DNA of 64,000 nucleotides from Daphnia pulex (GCF_021134715.1 NC_060018.1:7333501-7397500), one strand, 5' to 3'. Positions 21,569 to 34,358 are shown, numbered from the stretch's first letter. The notes: generated from the letters alone by a model not told the origin. Made by a program: numbers and translations.

Positions 21569-21650
21569 GCAGATATGGCCGAGTGGTTAAGGCGACTGAC
21601 TCGAAATCAGTTTCCATCTTGGAGCGTAGGTTCGAATCCTACTATCTGCG
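21569..21650 (+). tRNA. tRNA-Ser(CGA), unit 12
   Basis: Array consensus. Confidence 0.96.
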
Positions 21651-22285
21651 TTTTGTGGCATTTTATTGGTAAATGTAACTACACAACATTTGATCAAGTG
21701 ACGCCAGAAGTTATTTCTAGTCATTTTTTGGGAGAACATCCAAGTTTAAAATCAGTAGGGGAGTACACAGTGAGAGAAGAACGAAAGGTCTTTAGGTCTT
21801 TAGCATATGTGATGGCCCTGGACAAGACAAGACAAACTAAGCAACGGGGTGACCCTGGATAAGGCATGCTCTCAACAATGGTCCGTACGAGTGGTAAGAA
21901 CAGTCAGGTCCATCGAAGTCGAGGTCTGTGATCGTAGGCCAGGTTTAGATAGTTTCTAAAAGTAGATGAGAGACAACAAGTACACATTGCCGAGAATACA
22001 CCTTACCATCATGACCAGCGTCTTGAATTCAGCGCGTTGTTGCTCCAGGAACCAGTGAAGACGGCAGAGAAGGATGAGAGAGTCAGAGTTCACCTGTAAA
22101 ACAGCAGAATAAGTTCCGCTGCCAAGTAATTGTCACTGGCAAAGGTTTCCAAGTTTAAGCATGCCATTTCAGCGATTTCCCAACACTTGGACCAATGAAA
22201 ATATTTGCTTGAAAACAGTAAAACAAAAGACAAGTAATTGCCAATTTAACGACGATTTTCGATAATTATAGTTTCGGTTGCTCGC

Positions 22286-22358
22286 TACCTCTGGCGAGAC
22301 TCGAACTCGCAATCCCCGGCTTAGGAGGCCGGTGCCTTATCCATTAGGCCACAAAGGC
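22286..22358 (-). tRNA. tRNA-Arg(CCT), unit 12
   Basis: Array consensus. Confidence 0.95.
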
Positions 22359-22864
22359 TGAGTTATGTTGAATCTCCTATTCGAGGAATGACGTTATATT
22401 GCAAAGCTTTTTCCTAGGAGATAGCCAAACGTCCCATGTTGTATAAACATACAGCGATTACCGTCTGTGGACATCGTCTCAATCTTGAAAACCATGTTTT
22501 TTGAATAATCTTAACTACAGACTCTATTTACAGCTTTCGAGTTCTATAACTGGACATACATTTACTATTGCAATTAGTTGTATCAAATATCAAGGCTTTC
22601 TACTCTCACAATGAGGGATACTCTTTCTCACTATCTCATTTCATTATTTGTGTATGTTCCACGACCTATATCCGAATGTACTTCCTTTTGGTTCGCACTT
22701 TCTCTACATCGTAGGAATTAACGTAAAGAAACACCATGAGAACTCGTGTTGTCGTCTATGAACATCTATGAATTCTGCCCATAATGGTGAATGATTTCAA
22801 ACGATATTAACTTGATAATAAATGGTGGAAAACCAACAATACTAACTAAAATCAAAAGACTAGC

Positions 22865-22937
22865 CGCCCGATAAGGGACTTGAACCCTTGACCTCAGGAT
22901 TAAAAGTCCCGCGCTCTACCGTCTGAGCTAACCGGGC
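22865..22937 (-). tRNA. tRNA-Lys(TTT), unit 12
   Basis: Array consensus. Confidence 0.96.
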
Positions 22938-23348
22938 TTAATAATTGGTATTGCAATAGTTTTCCGTTCGAGTTCATTTTTAAATTTTACGATTGCTTAT
23001 AGATCTTTTACGGACGGAAGTACGGACGTTTTTCTATTCTTCGTAAACAAAATGGGTACACATTCTTTCATCCTATAATTTGTCTCTGACTACATTTTGT
23101 GTTTGTAAACTACACTCAAAGACCGCCATAATGCATTTCGGCACTGGTTCTGAAAAATAGACACGTTTCTGGAAACGCCAAGTAACAGGTCATGGCTCCA
23201 CGGTTCCGAGATAGATCCCGGGACCTAGGATACCCATGACTGCACAGTTAATATTTGTAATCATGCGTAAATTTGAGATACTAGTAAACGATTGAAAATG
23301 AGTTGTTCCACTAGAAAATACTAGCATGTGAAACAAATGGCAATTCAC

Positions 23349-23430
23349 CGCAGTTGGTAGGGTTCGAACCTACGCCCTCAGAGAGGAATAGATTTCAAGT
23401 CTATCGCCTTAACCACTCGGCCACAACTGC
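23349..23430 (-). tRNA. tRNA-Ser(TGA), unit 13
   Basis: Array consensus. Confidence 0.96.
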
Positions 23431-23548
23431 CCCGATTTTTCAGACAATCTAGTAATAATATTTATTGGTTCACCAATATTTCCGTTTGACCTTACTGAAG
23501 AGCAGGTTAAATGAGAGATGCAAAATCCTAGCTCTTTCTTTAAGTGTA

Positions 23549-23632
23549 GGTCGTGTGGCCTAATGGATAAGGCGTCGGACTTCTATGAAAGTAGTTATCC
23601 GAAAATTGCGGGTTCGAGTCCCGCCACGATTA
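23549..23632 (+). tRNA. tRNA-Arg(TCT), intron-bearing, unit 13
   Basis: Gene unchanged; flank GCTCTTTCTT shared with units 16-18. Confidence 0.95.
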
Positions 23633-23896
23633 ATAGCATATGACGAAACTATTAGTTCATGATGAGTAGTAGTTAACCACAAACCATGGGGAATCATGTC
23701 AGATCAATAAAACTACAAATATATCTCGAACACTCAATGAATATCACTGGCTTGCATTGTCTTCACAGTGACGATTGAAATTGGCTGCTGATATAGCCTT
23801 GCTTGGTAGATACCTTAAATCATTCTCTCTAAAGACACACAGAGTATACCTAACTGATGATGAATGAACCTTTTATTAATATATCAAGAATTTATT

Positions 23897-23970
23897 GGCC
23901 TGTTAGCTCAGTTGGTTAGAGCGCCGTGCTAATAACGCGGAGGTCATGAGTTCGATCCTCTTACGGGCCA
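23897..23970 (+). tRNA. tRNA-Ile(AAT), unit 13
   Basis: Gene unchanged; upstream ATATCAAGAAT shared with units 16 and 17. Confidence 0.95.
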
Positions 23971-24047
23971 CTATAATTCTTTCATTAAATATTTTCCACT
24001 CTAAAAAGGTACTGATAGATTCGAAATATTTTGCTAAAATAGTGAAT

Positions 24048-24129
24048 GCAGATATGGCCGAGTGGTTAAGGCGACTGACTCGAAATCAGTTTCCATCTTG
24101 GAGCGTAGGTTCGAATCCTACTATCTGCG
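24048..24129 (+). tRNA. tRNA-Ser(CGA), unit 13
   Basis: Array consensus. Confidence 0.96.
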
Positions 24130-24764
24130 TTTTGTGGCATTTTATTGGTAAATGTAACTACACAACATTTGATCAAGTGACGCCAGAAGTTATTTCTAGT
24201 CATTTTTTGGGAGAACATCCAAGTTTAAAATCAGTAGGGGAGTACACAGTGAGAGAAGAACGAAAGGTCTTTAGGTCTTTAGCATATGTGATGGCCCTGG
24301 ACAAGACAAGACAAACTAAGCAACGGGGTGACCCTGGATAAGGCATGCTCTCAACAATGGTCCGTACGAGTGGTAAGAACAGTCAGGTCCATCGAAGTCG
24401 AGGTCTGTGATCGTAGGCCAGGTTTAGATAGTTTCTAAAAGTAGATGAGAGACAACAAGTACACGTTGCCGAGAATGCACCTTACCATCATGACCAGCGT
24501 CTTGAATTCAGCGCGTTGTTGCTCCAGGAACCAGTGAAGACGGCAGAGAAGGATGAGAGAGTAAGAGTTCACCTGTAAAACAGCAGAATAAGTTCCGCTG
24601 CCAAGTAATTGTCACTGGCAAAGGTTTCCAAGTTTAAGCATGCCATTTCAGCGATTTCCCAACACTTGGACCAATGAAAATTTTTGCTTGAAAACAGTAA
24701 AACAAAAGACAAGTAATTGCCAATTTTACGACGATTTTCGATAATTATAGTTTCGGTTGCTCGC

Positions 24765-24837
24765 TACCTCTGGCGAGACTCGAACTCGCAATCCCCGGCT
24801 TAGGAGGCCGGTGCCTTATCCATTAGGCCACAAAGGC
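24765..24837 (-). tRNA. tRNA-Arg(CCT), unit 13
   Basis: Array consensus. Confidence 0.95.
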
Positions 24838-25343
24838 TGAGTTATGTTGAATCTCCTATTCGAGGAATGACGTTATATTGCAAAGCTTTTTCCTAGAAGA
24901 TAGCCAAACGTCCCATGTTGTATAAACATACAGCGATTACCGTCTGTGGACATCGTCTCAATCTTGAAAACCATGTTTTTTGAATAATCTTAACTACAAA
25001 CTCTATTTACAGCTTTCGAGTTCTATAACTGGACATACATTTACTATTGCAATTAGTTGTATCAAATATCAAGGCTTTCTACTCTCACAATGAGGGATAC
25101 TCTTTCTCACTATCTCATTTCATTATTTGTGTATGTTCCACGACCTATATCCGAATGTACTTCCTTTTGGTTCGCACTTTCTCTTCATCGTAGGAATTAA
25201 CGTAAAGAAACACCATGAGAACTCGTGTTGTCGTCTATGAACATCTATGAATTCTGCCCATAATGGTGAATGATTTCAAACGATATTAACTTGATAATAA
25301 ATGGTGGAAAACCAACAATACTAACTAAAATCAAAAGACTAGC

Positions 25344-25416
25344 CGCCCGATAAGGGACTTGAACCCTTGACCTCAGGATTAAAAGTCCCGCGCTCTACCG
25401 TCTGAGCTAACCGGGC
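25344..25416 (-). tRNA. tRNA-Lys(TTT), unit 13
   Basis: Array consensus. Confidence 0.96.
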
Positions 25417-25827
25417 TTAATAATTGGTATTGCAATAGTTTTCCGTTCGAGTTCATTTTTAAATTTTACGATTGCTTATAGATCTTTTACGGACGGAAGT
25501 ACGGACGTTTTTCTATTCTTCGTAAACAAAATGGGTACACATTCTTTCATCCTATAATTTGTCTCTGACTACATTTTGTGTTTGTAAACTACACTCAAAG
25601 ACCGCCATAATGCATTTCGGCACTGGTTCTGAAAAATAGACACGTTTCTGGAAACGCCAAGTAACAGGTCATGGCTCCACGGTTCCGAGATAGATCCCGG
25701 GACCTAGGATACCCATGACTGCACAGTTAATATTTGTAATCATGCGTAAATTTGAGATACTAGTAAACGATTGAAAATGAGTTGTTCCACTAGAAAATAC
25801 TAGCATGTGAAACAAATGGCAATTCAC

Positions 25828-25909
25828 CGCAGTTGGTAGGGTTCGAACCTACGCCCTCAAAGAGGAATAGATTTCAAGTCTATCGCCTTAACCACTCGGC
25901 CACAACTGC
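25828..25909 (-). tRNA. tRNA-Ser(TGA), unit 14
   Basis: Copy of the unit 11 variant. Confidence 0.93.
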
Positions 25910-26027
25910 CCCGATTTTTCAGACAATCTAGTAATAATATTTATTGGTTCACCAATATTTCCGTTTGACCTTACTGAAGAGCAGGTTAAATGAGAGATGC
26001 AAAATCCTAGCACTTTCTTTATGTGTA

Positions 26028-26111
26028 GGTCGTGTGGCCTAATGGATAAGGCGTCGGACTTCTATGAAAGTAGTTATCCGAAAATTGCGGGTTCGAGTCC
26101 CGCCACGATTA
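26028..26111 (+). tRNA. tRNA-Arg(TCT), intron-bearing, unit 14
   Basis: Copy of unit 11. Confidence 0.95.
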
Positions 26112-26375
26112 ATAGCATATGACGAAACTATTAGTTCATGATGAGTAGTAGTTAACCACAAACCATGGGGAATCATATCAGATCAATAAAACTACAAATA
26201 TATCTCGAACACTCAATGAATATCACTGGCTTGCATTGCCTTCACAGTGACGATTGAAATTGGCTGCTGATATAGCCTTGCTTGGTAGATACCTTAAATC
26301 ATTCTCTCTAAAGACACACAGAGTATACCTAACTGATGATGAATGAACATTTTATTAATATATTAAAAATTTATT

Positions 26376-26449
26376 GGCCTGTTAGCTCAGTTGGTTAGAG
26401 CGCCGTGCTAATAACGCGGAGGTCATGAGTTCGATCCTCTTACGGGCCA
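26376..26449 (+). tRNA. tRNA-Ile(AAT), unit 14
   Basis: Copy of unit 11. Confidence 0.95.
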
Positions 26450-26526
26450 CTATAATTCTTTCATTAAATATTTTCCACTCTAAAAAGGTACTGATAGATT
26501 CGAAATATTTTGCTAAAATAGTGAAT

Positions 26527-26608
26527 GCAGATATGGCCGAGTGGTTAAGGCGACTGACTCGAAATCAGTTTCCATCTTGGAGCGTAGGTTGGAATCCTAC
26601 TATCTGCG
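26527..26608 (+). tRNA. tRNA-Ser(CGA), B-box variant, unit 14
   Basis: Carries the same C56-to-G change as unit 11, inherited through the block duplication. Confidence 0.75.
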
Positions 26609-26626
26609 TTTTGTGGCATTTGCGGC

Positions 26627-26656
26627 AAATTGCGGGTTCGAGTCCCGCCACGATTA
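26627..26656 (+). pseudogene. tRNA-Arg(TCT) 3' fragment, unit 15
   Basis: Shared filler junction. Confidence 0.9.
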
Positions 26657-26920
26657 ATAGCATATGACAAAACTATTAGTTCATGATGAGTAGTAGTTAA
26701 CCACAAACCATGGGGAATCATGTCAGATCAATAAAACTACAAATATATCTCGAACACTCAATGAATATCACTGGCTTGCATTGCCTTCACAGTGACGATT
26801 GAAATTGGCTGCTGATATAGCCTTGCTTGGTAGATACCTTAAATCATTCTCTCTAAAGACACACAGAGTATACCTAACTGATGATGAATGAACCTTTTAT
26901 TAATATATTAAGAATTTATT

Positions 26921-26994
26921 GGCCTGTTAGCTCAGTTGGTTAGAGCGCCGTGCTAATAACGCGGAGGTCATGAGTTCGATCCTCTTACGGGCCA
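26921..26994 (+). tRNA. tRNA-Ile(AAT), unit 15
   Basis: Copy of unit 12. Confidence 0.95.
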
Positions 26995-27071
26995 CTATAA
27001 TTCTTTCATTAAATATTTTCCACTCTAAAAAGGTACTGATAGATTTGAAATATTTTGCTAAAATAGTGAAT

Positions 27072-27153
27072 GCAGATATGGCCGAGTGGTTAAGGCGACT
27101 GACTCGAAATCAGTTTCCATCTTGGAGCGTAGGTTCGAATCCTACTATCTGCG
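27072..27153 (+). tRNA. tRNA-Ser(CGA), unit 15
   Basis: Copy of unit 12. Confidence 0.96.
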
Positions 27154-27788
27154 TTTTGTGGCATTTTATTGGTAAATGTAACTACACAACATTTGATCAA
27201 GTGACGCCAGAAGTTATTTCTAGTCATTTTTTGGGAGAACATCCAAGTTTAAAATCAGTAGGGGAGTACACAGTGAGAGAAGAACGAAAGGTCTTTAGGT
27301 CTTTAGCATATGTGATGGCCCTGGACAAGACAAGACAAACTAAGCAACGGGGTGACCCTGGATAAGGCATGCTCTCAACAATGGTCCGTACGAGTGGTAA
27401 GAACAGTCAGGTCCATCGAAGTCGAGGTCTGTGATCGTAGGCCAGGTTTAGATAGTTTCTAAAAGTAGATGAGAGACAACAAGTACACATTGCCGAGAAT
27501 ACACCTTACCATCATGACCAGCGTCTTGAATTCAGCGCGTTGTTGCTCCAGGAACCAGTGAAGACGGCAGAGAAGGATGAGAGAGTCAGAGTTCACCTGT
27601 AAAACAGCAGAATAAGTTCCGCTGCCAAGTAATTGTCACTGGCAAAGGTTTCCAAGTTTAAGCATGCCATTTCAGCGATTTCCCAACACTTGGACCAATG
27701 AAAATATTTGCTTGAAAACAGTAAAACAAAAGACAAGTAATTGCCAATTTAACGACGATTTTCGATAATTATAGTTTCGGTTGCTCGC

Positions 27789-27861
27789 TACCTCTGGCGA
27801 GACTCGAACTCGCAATCCCCGGCTTAGGAGGCCGGTGCCTTATCCATTAGGCCACAAAGGC
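27789..27861 (-). tRNA. tRNA-Arg(CCT), unit 15
   Basis: Copy of unit 12. Confidence 0.95.
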
Positions 27862-28367
27862 TGAGTTATGTTGAATCTCCTATTCGAGGAATGACGTTAT
27901 ATTGCAAAGCTTTTTCCTAGGAGATAGCCAAACGTCCCATGTTGTATAAACATACAGCGATTACCGTCTGTGGACATCGTCTCAATCTTGAAAACCATGT
28001 TTTTTGAATAATCTTAACTACAGACTCTATTTACAGCTTTCGAGTTCTATAACTGGACATACATTTACTATTGCAATTAGTTGTATCAAATATCAAGGCT
28101 TTCTACTCTCACAATGAGGGATACTCTTTCTCACTATCTCATTTCATTATTTGTGTATGTTCCACGACCTATATCCGAATGTACTTCCTTTTGGTTCGCA
28201 CTTTCTCTACATCGTAGGAATTAACGTAAAGAAACACCATGAGAACTCGTGTTGTCGTCTATGAACATCTATGAATTCTGCCCATAATGGTGAATGATTT
28301 CAAACGATATTAACTTGATAATAAATGGTGGAAAACCAACAATACTAACTAAAATCAAAAGACTAGC

Positions 28368-28440
28368 CGCCCGATAAGGGACTTGAACCCTTGACCTCAG
28401 GATTAAAAGTCCCGCGCTCTACCGTCTGAGCTAACCGGGC
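28368..28440 (-). tRNA. tRNA-Lys(TTT), unit 15
   Basis: Copy of unit 12. Confidence 0.96.
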
Positions 28441-28851
28441 TTAATAATTGGTATTGCAATAGTTTTCCGTTCGAGTTCATTTTTAAATTTTACGATTGCT
28501 TATAGATCTTTTACGGACGGAAGTACGGACGTTTTTCTATTCTTCGTAAACAAAATGGGTACACATTCTTTCATCCTATAATTTGTCTCTGACTACATTT
28601 TGTGTTTGTAAACTACACTCAAAGACCGCCATAATGCATTTCGGCACTGGTTCTGAAAAATAGACACGTTTCTGGAAACGCCAAGTAACAGGTCATGGCT
28701 CCACGGTTCCGAGATAGATCCCGGGACCTAGGATACCCATGACTGCACAGTTAATATTTGTAATCATGCGTAAATTTGAGATACTAGTAAACGATTGAAA
28801 ATGAGTTGTTCCACTAGAAAATACTAGCATGTGAAACAAATGGCAATTCAC

Positions 28852-28933
28852 CGCAGTTGGTAGGGTTCGAACCTACGCCCTCAGAGAGGAATAGATTTCA
28901 AGTCTATCGCCTTAACCACTCGGCCACAACTGC
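28852..28933 (-). tRNA. tRNA-Ser(TGA), unit 16
   Basis: Copy of unit 13. Confidence 0.96.
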
Positions 28934-29051
28934 CCCGATTTTTCAGACAATCTAGTAATAATATTTATTGGTTCACCAATATTTCCGTTTGACCTTACTG
29001 AAGAGCAGGTTAAATGAGAGATGCAAAATCCTAGCTCTTTCTTTAAGTGTA

Positions 29052-29135
29052 GGTCGTGTGGCCTAATGGATAAGGCGTCGGACTTCTATGAAAGTAGTTA
29101 TCCGAAAATTGCGGGTTCGAGTCCCGCCACGATTA
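29052..29135 (+). tRNA. tRNA-Arg(TCT), intron-bearing, unit 16
   Basis: Copy of unit 13. Confidence 0.95.
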
Positions 29136-29399
29136 ATAGCATATGACGAAACTATTAGTTCATGATGAGTAGTAGTTAACCACAAACCATGGGGAATCAT
29201 GTCAGATCAATAAAACTACAAATATATCTCGAACACTCAATGAATATCACTGGCTTGCATTGTCTTCACAGTGACGATTGAAATTGGCTGCTGATATAGC
29301 CTTGCTTGGTAGATACCTTAAATCATTCTCTCTAAAGACACACAGAGTATACCTAACTGATGATGAATGAACCTTTTATTAATATATCAAGAATTTATT

Positions 29400-29473
29400 G
29401 GCCTGTTAGCTCAGTTGGTTAGAGCGCCGTGCTAATAACGCGGAGGTCATGAGTTCGATCCTCTTACGGGCCA
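29400..29473 (+). tRNA. tRNA-Ile(AAT), unit 16
   Basis: Copy of unit 13. Confidence 0.95.
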
Positions 29474-29550
29474 CTATAATTCTTTCATTAAATATTTTCC
29501 ACTCTAAAAAGGTACTGATAGATTCGAAATATTTTGCTAAAATAGTGAAT

Positions 29551-29632
29551 GCAGATATGGCCGAGTGGTTAAGGCGACTGACTCGAAATCAGTTTCCATC
29601 TTGGAGCGTAGGTTCGAATCCTACTATCTGCG
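29551..29632 (+). tRNA. tRNA-Ser(CGA), unit 16
   Basis: Copy of unit 13. Confidence 0.96.
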
Positions 29633-30267
29633 TTTTGTGGCATTTTATTGGTAAATGTAACTACACAACATTTGATCAAGTGACGCCAGAAGTTATTTCT
29701 AGTCATTTTTTGGGAGAACATCCAAGTTTAAAATCAGTAGGGGAGTACACAGTGAGAGAAGAACGAAAGGTCTTTAGGTCTTTAGCATATGTGATGGCCC
29801 TGGACAAGACAAGACAAACTAAGCAACGGGGTGACCCTGGATAAGGCATGCTCTCAACAATGGTCCGTACGAGTGGTAAGAACAGTCAGGTCCATCGAAG
29901 TCGAGGTCTGTGATCGTAGGCCAGGTTTAGATAGTTTCTAAAAGTAGATGAGAGACAACAAGTACACGTTGCCGAGAATGCACCTTACCATCATGACCAG
30001 CGTCTTGAATTCAGCGCGTTGTTGCTCCAGGAACCAGTGAAGACGGCAGAGAAGGATGAGAGAGTAAGAGTTCACCTGTAAAACAGCAGAATAAGTTCCG
30101 CTGCCAAGTAATTGTCACTGGCAAAGGTTTCCAAGTTTAAGCATGCCATTTCAGCGATTTCCCAACACTTGGACCAATGAAAATTTTTGCTTGAAAACAG
30201 TAAAACAAAAGACAAGTAATTGCCAATTTTACGACGATTTTCGATAATTATAGTTTCGGTTGCTCGC

Positions 30268-30340
30268 TACCTCTGGCGAGACTCGAACTCGCAATCCCCG
30301 GCTTAGGAGGCCGGTGCCTTATCCATTAGGCCACAAAGGC
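30268..30340 (-). tRNA. tRNA-Arg(CCT), unit 16
   Basis: Copy of unit 13. Confidence 0.95.
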
Positions 30341-30846
30341 TGAGTTATGTTGAATCTCCTATTCGAGGAATGACGTTATATTGCAAAGCTTTTTCCTAGA
30401 AGATAGCCAAACGTCCCATGTTGTATAAACATACAGCGATTACCGTCTGTGGACATCGTCTCAATCTTGAAAACCATGTTTTTTGAATAATCTTAACTAC
30501 AAACTCTATTTACAGCTTTCGAGTTCTATAACTGGACATACATTTACTATTGCAATTAGTTGTATCAAATATCAAGGCTTTCTACTCTCACAATGAGGGA
30601 TACTCTTTCTCACTATCTCATTTCATTATTTGTGTATGTTCCACGACCTATATCCGAATGTACTTCCTTTTGGTTCGCACTTTCTCTTCATCGTAGGAAT
30701 TAACGTAAAGAAACACCATGAGAACTCGTGTTGTCGTCTATGAACATCTATGAATTCTGCCCATAATGGTGAATGATTTCAAACGATATTAACTTGATAA
30801 TAAATGGTGGAAAACCAACAATACTAACTAAAATCAAAAGACTAGC

Positions 30847-30919
30847 CGCCCGATAAGGGACTTGAACCCTTGACCTCAGGATTAAAAGTCCCGCGCTCTA
30901 CCGTCTGAGCTAACCGGGC
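30847..30919 (-). tRNA. tRNA-Lys(TTT), unit 16
   Basis: Copy of unit 13. Confidence 0.96.
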
Positions 30920-31330
30920 TTAATAATTGGTATTGCAATAGTTTTCCGTTCGAGTTCATTTTTAAATTTTACGATTGCTTATAGATCTTTTACGGACGGA
31001 AGTACGGACGTTTTTCTATTCTTCGTAAACAAAATGGGTACACATTCTTTCATCCTATAATTTGTCTCTGACTACATTTTGTGTTTGTAAACTACACTCA
31101 AAGACCGCCATAATGCATTTCGGCACTGGTTCTGAAAAATAGACACGTTTCTGGAAACGCCAAGTAACAGGTCATGGCTCCACGGTTCCGAGATAGATCC
31201 CGGGACCTAGGATACCCATGACTGCACAGTTAATATTTGTAATCATGCGTAAATTTGAGATACTAGTAAACGATTGAAAATGAGTTGTTCCACTAGAAAA
31301 TACTAGCATGTGAAACAAATGGCAATTCAC

Positions 31331-31413
31331 CGCAGTTGGTAGGGTTCGAACCTACGCCCCTCAGAGAGGAATAGATTTCAAGTCTATCGCCTTAACCACT
31401 CGGCCACAACTGC
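31331..31413 (-). tRNA. tRNA-Ser(TGA), unit 17
   Basis: One extra C in the variable arm makes it 83 nt; the class-II arm can vary in length, so it may still work. Confidence 0.9.
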
Positions 31414-31531
31414 CCCGATTTTTCAGACAATCTAGTAATAATATTTATTGGTTCACCAATATTTCCGTTTGACCTTACTGAAGAGCAGGTTAAATGAGAG
31501 ATGCAAAATCCTAGCTCTTTCTTTAAGTGTA

Positions 31532-31615
31532 GGTCGTGTGGCCTAATGGATAAGGCGTCGGACTTCTATGAAAGTAGTTATCCGAAAATTGCGGGTTCGA
31601 GTCCCGCCACGATTA
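31532..31615 (+). tRNA. tRNA-Arg(TCT), intron-bearing, unit 17
   Basis: Array consensus. Confidence 0.95.
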
Positions 31616-31879
31616 ATAGCATATGACGAAACTATTAGTTCATGATGAGTAGTAGTTAACCACAAACCATGGGGAATCATGTCAGATCAATAAAACTACA
31701 AATATATCTCGAACACTCAATGAATATCACTGGCTTGCATTGCCTTCACAGTGACGATTGAAATTGGCTGCTGATATAGCCTTGCTTGGTAGATACCTTA
31801 AATCATTCTCTCTAAAGACACACAGAGTATACCTAACTGATGATGAATGAACCTTTTATTAATATATCAAGAATTTATT

Positions 31880-31953
31880 GGCCTGTTAGCTCAGTTGGTT
31901 AGAGCGCCGTGCTAATAACGCGGAGGTCATGAGTTCGATCCTCTTACGGGCCA
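31880..31953 (+). tRNA. tRNA-Ile(AAT), unit 17
   Basis: Array consensus. Confidence 0.95.
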
Positions 31954-32030
31954 CTATAATTCTTTCATTAAATATTTTCCACTCTAAAAAGGTACTGATA
32001 GATTCGAAATATTTTGCTAAAATGGTGAAT

Positions 32031-32112
32031 GCAGATATGGCCGAGTGGTTAAGGCGACTGACTCGAAATCAGTTTCCATCTTGGAGCGTAGGTTCGAATC
32101 CTACTATCTGCG
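32031..32112 (+). tRNA. tRNA-Ser(CGA), unit 17
   Basis: Array consensus; one flank change (AATGGTGAATG). Confidence 0.96.
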
Positions 32113-32747
32113 TTTTGTGGCATTTTATTGGTAAATGTAACTACACAACATTTGATCAAGTGACGCCAGAAGTTATTTCTAGTCATTTTTTGGGAGAACA
32201 TCCAAGTTTAAAATCAGTAGGGGAGTACACAGTGAGAGAAGAACGAAAGGTCTTTAGGTCTTTAGCATATGTGATGGCCCTGGACAAGACAAGACAAACT
32301 AAGCAACGGGGTGACCCTGGATAAGGCATGCTCTCAACAATGGTCCGTACGAGTGGTAAGAACAGTCAGGTCCATCGAAGTCGAGGTCTGTGATCGTAGG
32401 CCAGGTTTAGATAGTTTCTAAAAGTAGATGAGAGACAACAAGTACACGTTGCCGAGAATGCACCTTACCATCATGACCAGCGTCTTGAATTCAGCGCGTT
32501 GTTGCTCCAGGAACCAGTGAAGACGGCAGAGAAGGATGAGAGAGTCAGAGTTCACCTGTAAAACAGCAGAATAAGTTCCGCTGCCAAGTAATTGTCACTG
32601 GCAAAGGTTTCCAAGTTTAAGCATGCCATTTCAGCGATTTCCCAACACTTGGACCAATGAAAATTTTTGCTTGAAAACAGTAAAACAAAAGACAAGTAAT
32701 TGCCAATTTAACGACGATTTTCGATAATTATAGTTTCGGTTGCTCGC

Positions 32748-32820
32748 TACCTCTGGCGAGACTCGAACTCGCAATCCCCGGCTTAGGAGGCCGGTGCCTT
32801 ATCCATTAGGCCACAAAGGC
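32748..32820 (-). tRNA. tRNA-Arg(CCT), unit 17
   Basis: Array consensus. Confidence 0.95.
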
Positions 32821-33326
32821 TGAGTTATGTTGAATCTCCTATTCGAGGAATGACGTTATATTGCAAAGCTTTTTCCTAGAAGATAGCCAAACGTCCCATG
32901 TTATATAAACATACAGCGATTACCGCCTGTGGACATCGTCTCAATCTTGAAAACCATGTTTTTTGAATAATCTTAACTACAAACTCTATTTACAGCTTTC
33001 GAGTTCTATAACTGGACATACATTTACTATTGCAATTAGTTGTATCAAATATCAAGGCTTTCTACTCTCACAATGAGGGATACTCTTTCTCACTATCTCA
33101 TTTCATTATTTGTGTATGTTCCACGACCTATATCCGAATGTACTTCCTTTTGGTTCGCACTTTCTCTACATCGTAGGAATTAACGTAAAGAAACACCATG
33201 AGAACTCGTGTTGTCGTCTATGAACATCTATGAATTCTGCCCATAATGGTGAATGATTTCAAACGATATTAACTTGATAATAAATGGTGGAAAACCAACA
33301 ATACTAACTAAAATCAAAAGACTAGC

Positions 33327-33399
33327 CGCCCGATAAGGGACTTGAACCCTTGACCTCAGGATTAAAAGTCCCGCGCTCTACCGTCTGAGCTAACCGGGC
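33327..33399 (-). tRNA. tRNA-Lys(TTT), unit 17
   Basis: Array consensus. Confidence 0.96.
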
Positions 33400-33810
33400 T
33401 TAATAATTGGTATTGCAATAGTTTTCCGTTCGAGTTCATTTTTAAATTTTACGATTGCTTATAGATCTTTTACGGACGGAAGTACGGACGTTTTTCTATT
33501 CTTCGTAAACAAAATGGGTACACATTCTTTCATCCTATAATTTGTCTCTGACTACATTTTGTGTTTGTAAACTACACTCAAAGACCGCCATAATGCATTT
33601 CGGCACTGGTTCTGAAAAATAGACACGTTTCTGGAAACGCCAAGTAACAGGTCATGGCTCCACGGTTCCGAGATAGATCCCGGGACCTAGGATACCCATG
33701 ACTGCACAGTTAATATTTGTAATCATGCGTAAATTTGAGATACTAGTAAACGATTGAAAATGAGTTGTTCCACTAGAAAATACTAGCATGTGAAACAAAT
33801 GGCAATTCAC

Positions 33811-33892
33811 CGCAGTTGGTAGGGTTCGAACCTACGCCCTCAGAGAGGATTAGATTTCAAGTCTATCGCCTTAACCACTCGGCCACAACTGC
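33811..33892 (-). tRNA. tRNA-Ser(TGA), unit 18
   Basis: GAGGATTAG breaks the outer anticodon-stem pair. Confidence 0.9.
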
Positions 33893-34010
33893 CCCGATTT
33901 TTCAGACAATCTAGTAATAATATTTATTGGTTCACCAATATTTCCGTTTGACCTTACTGAAGAGCAGGTTAAATGAGAGATGCAAAATCCTAGCTCTTTC
34001 TTTAAGTGTA

Positions 34011-34094
34011 GGTCGTGTGGCCTAATGGATAAGGCGTCGGACTTCTATGAAAGTAGTTATCCGAAAATTGCGGGTTCGAGTCCCGCCACGATTA
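34011..34094 (+). tRNA. tRNA-Arg(TCT), intron-bearing, unit 18
   Basis: Array consensus. Confidence 0.95.
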
Positions 34095-34358
34095 ATAGCA
34101 TATGACGAAACTATTAGTTCATGATGAGTAGTAGTTAACCACAAACCATGGGGAATCATGTCAGATCAATAAAACTACAAATATATCTCGAACACTCAAT
34201 GAATATCACTGGCTTGCATTGCCTTCACAGTGACGATTGAAATTGGCTGCTGATATAGCCTTGCTTGGTAGATACCTTAAATCATTCTCTCTAAAGACAC
34301 ACAGAGTATACCTAACTGATGATGAATGAACCTTTTATTAATATATTAAGAATTTATT

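Larger units (their letters stand above)
20325..25827. repeat. Higher-order repeat, copy A (units 11-13, 5,503 bp)
   Basis: One 545-bp short step plus two full units. Private variants seen here and again exactly 5,503 bp later: CCTCAAAGAGG in Ser-TGA, TTTATGTGTAGG before Arg-TCT, GGTTGGAATCC in Ser-CGA, ACACATTGCCGAGAATACA and GAGAGTAAGAG in spacers. Block edges are set arbitrarily at the Ser-TGA gene. Confidence 0.9.
25828..31330. repeat. Higher-order repeat, copy B (units 14-16, 5,503 bp)
   Basis: Carries every diagnostic variant of copy A at the same offset; I found no difference in the positions I compared. Unit 17 that follows keeps some copy-A/B markers (GCTCTTTCTT, ATATCAAGAAT), so the exchange that made the block may have reached further right. 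Confidence 0.9.
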
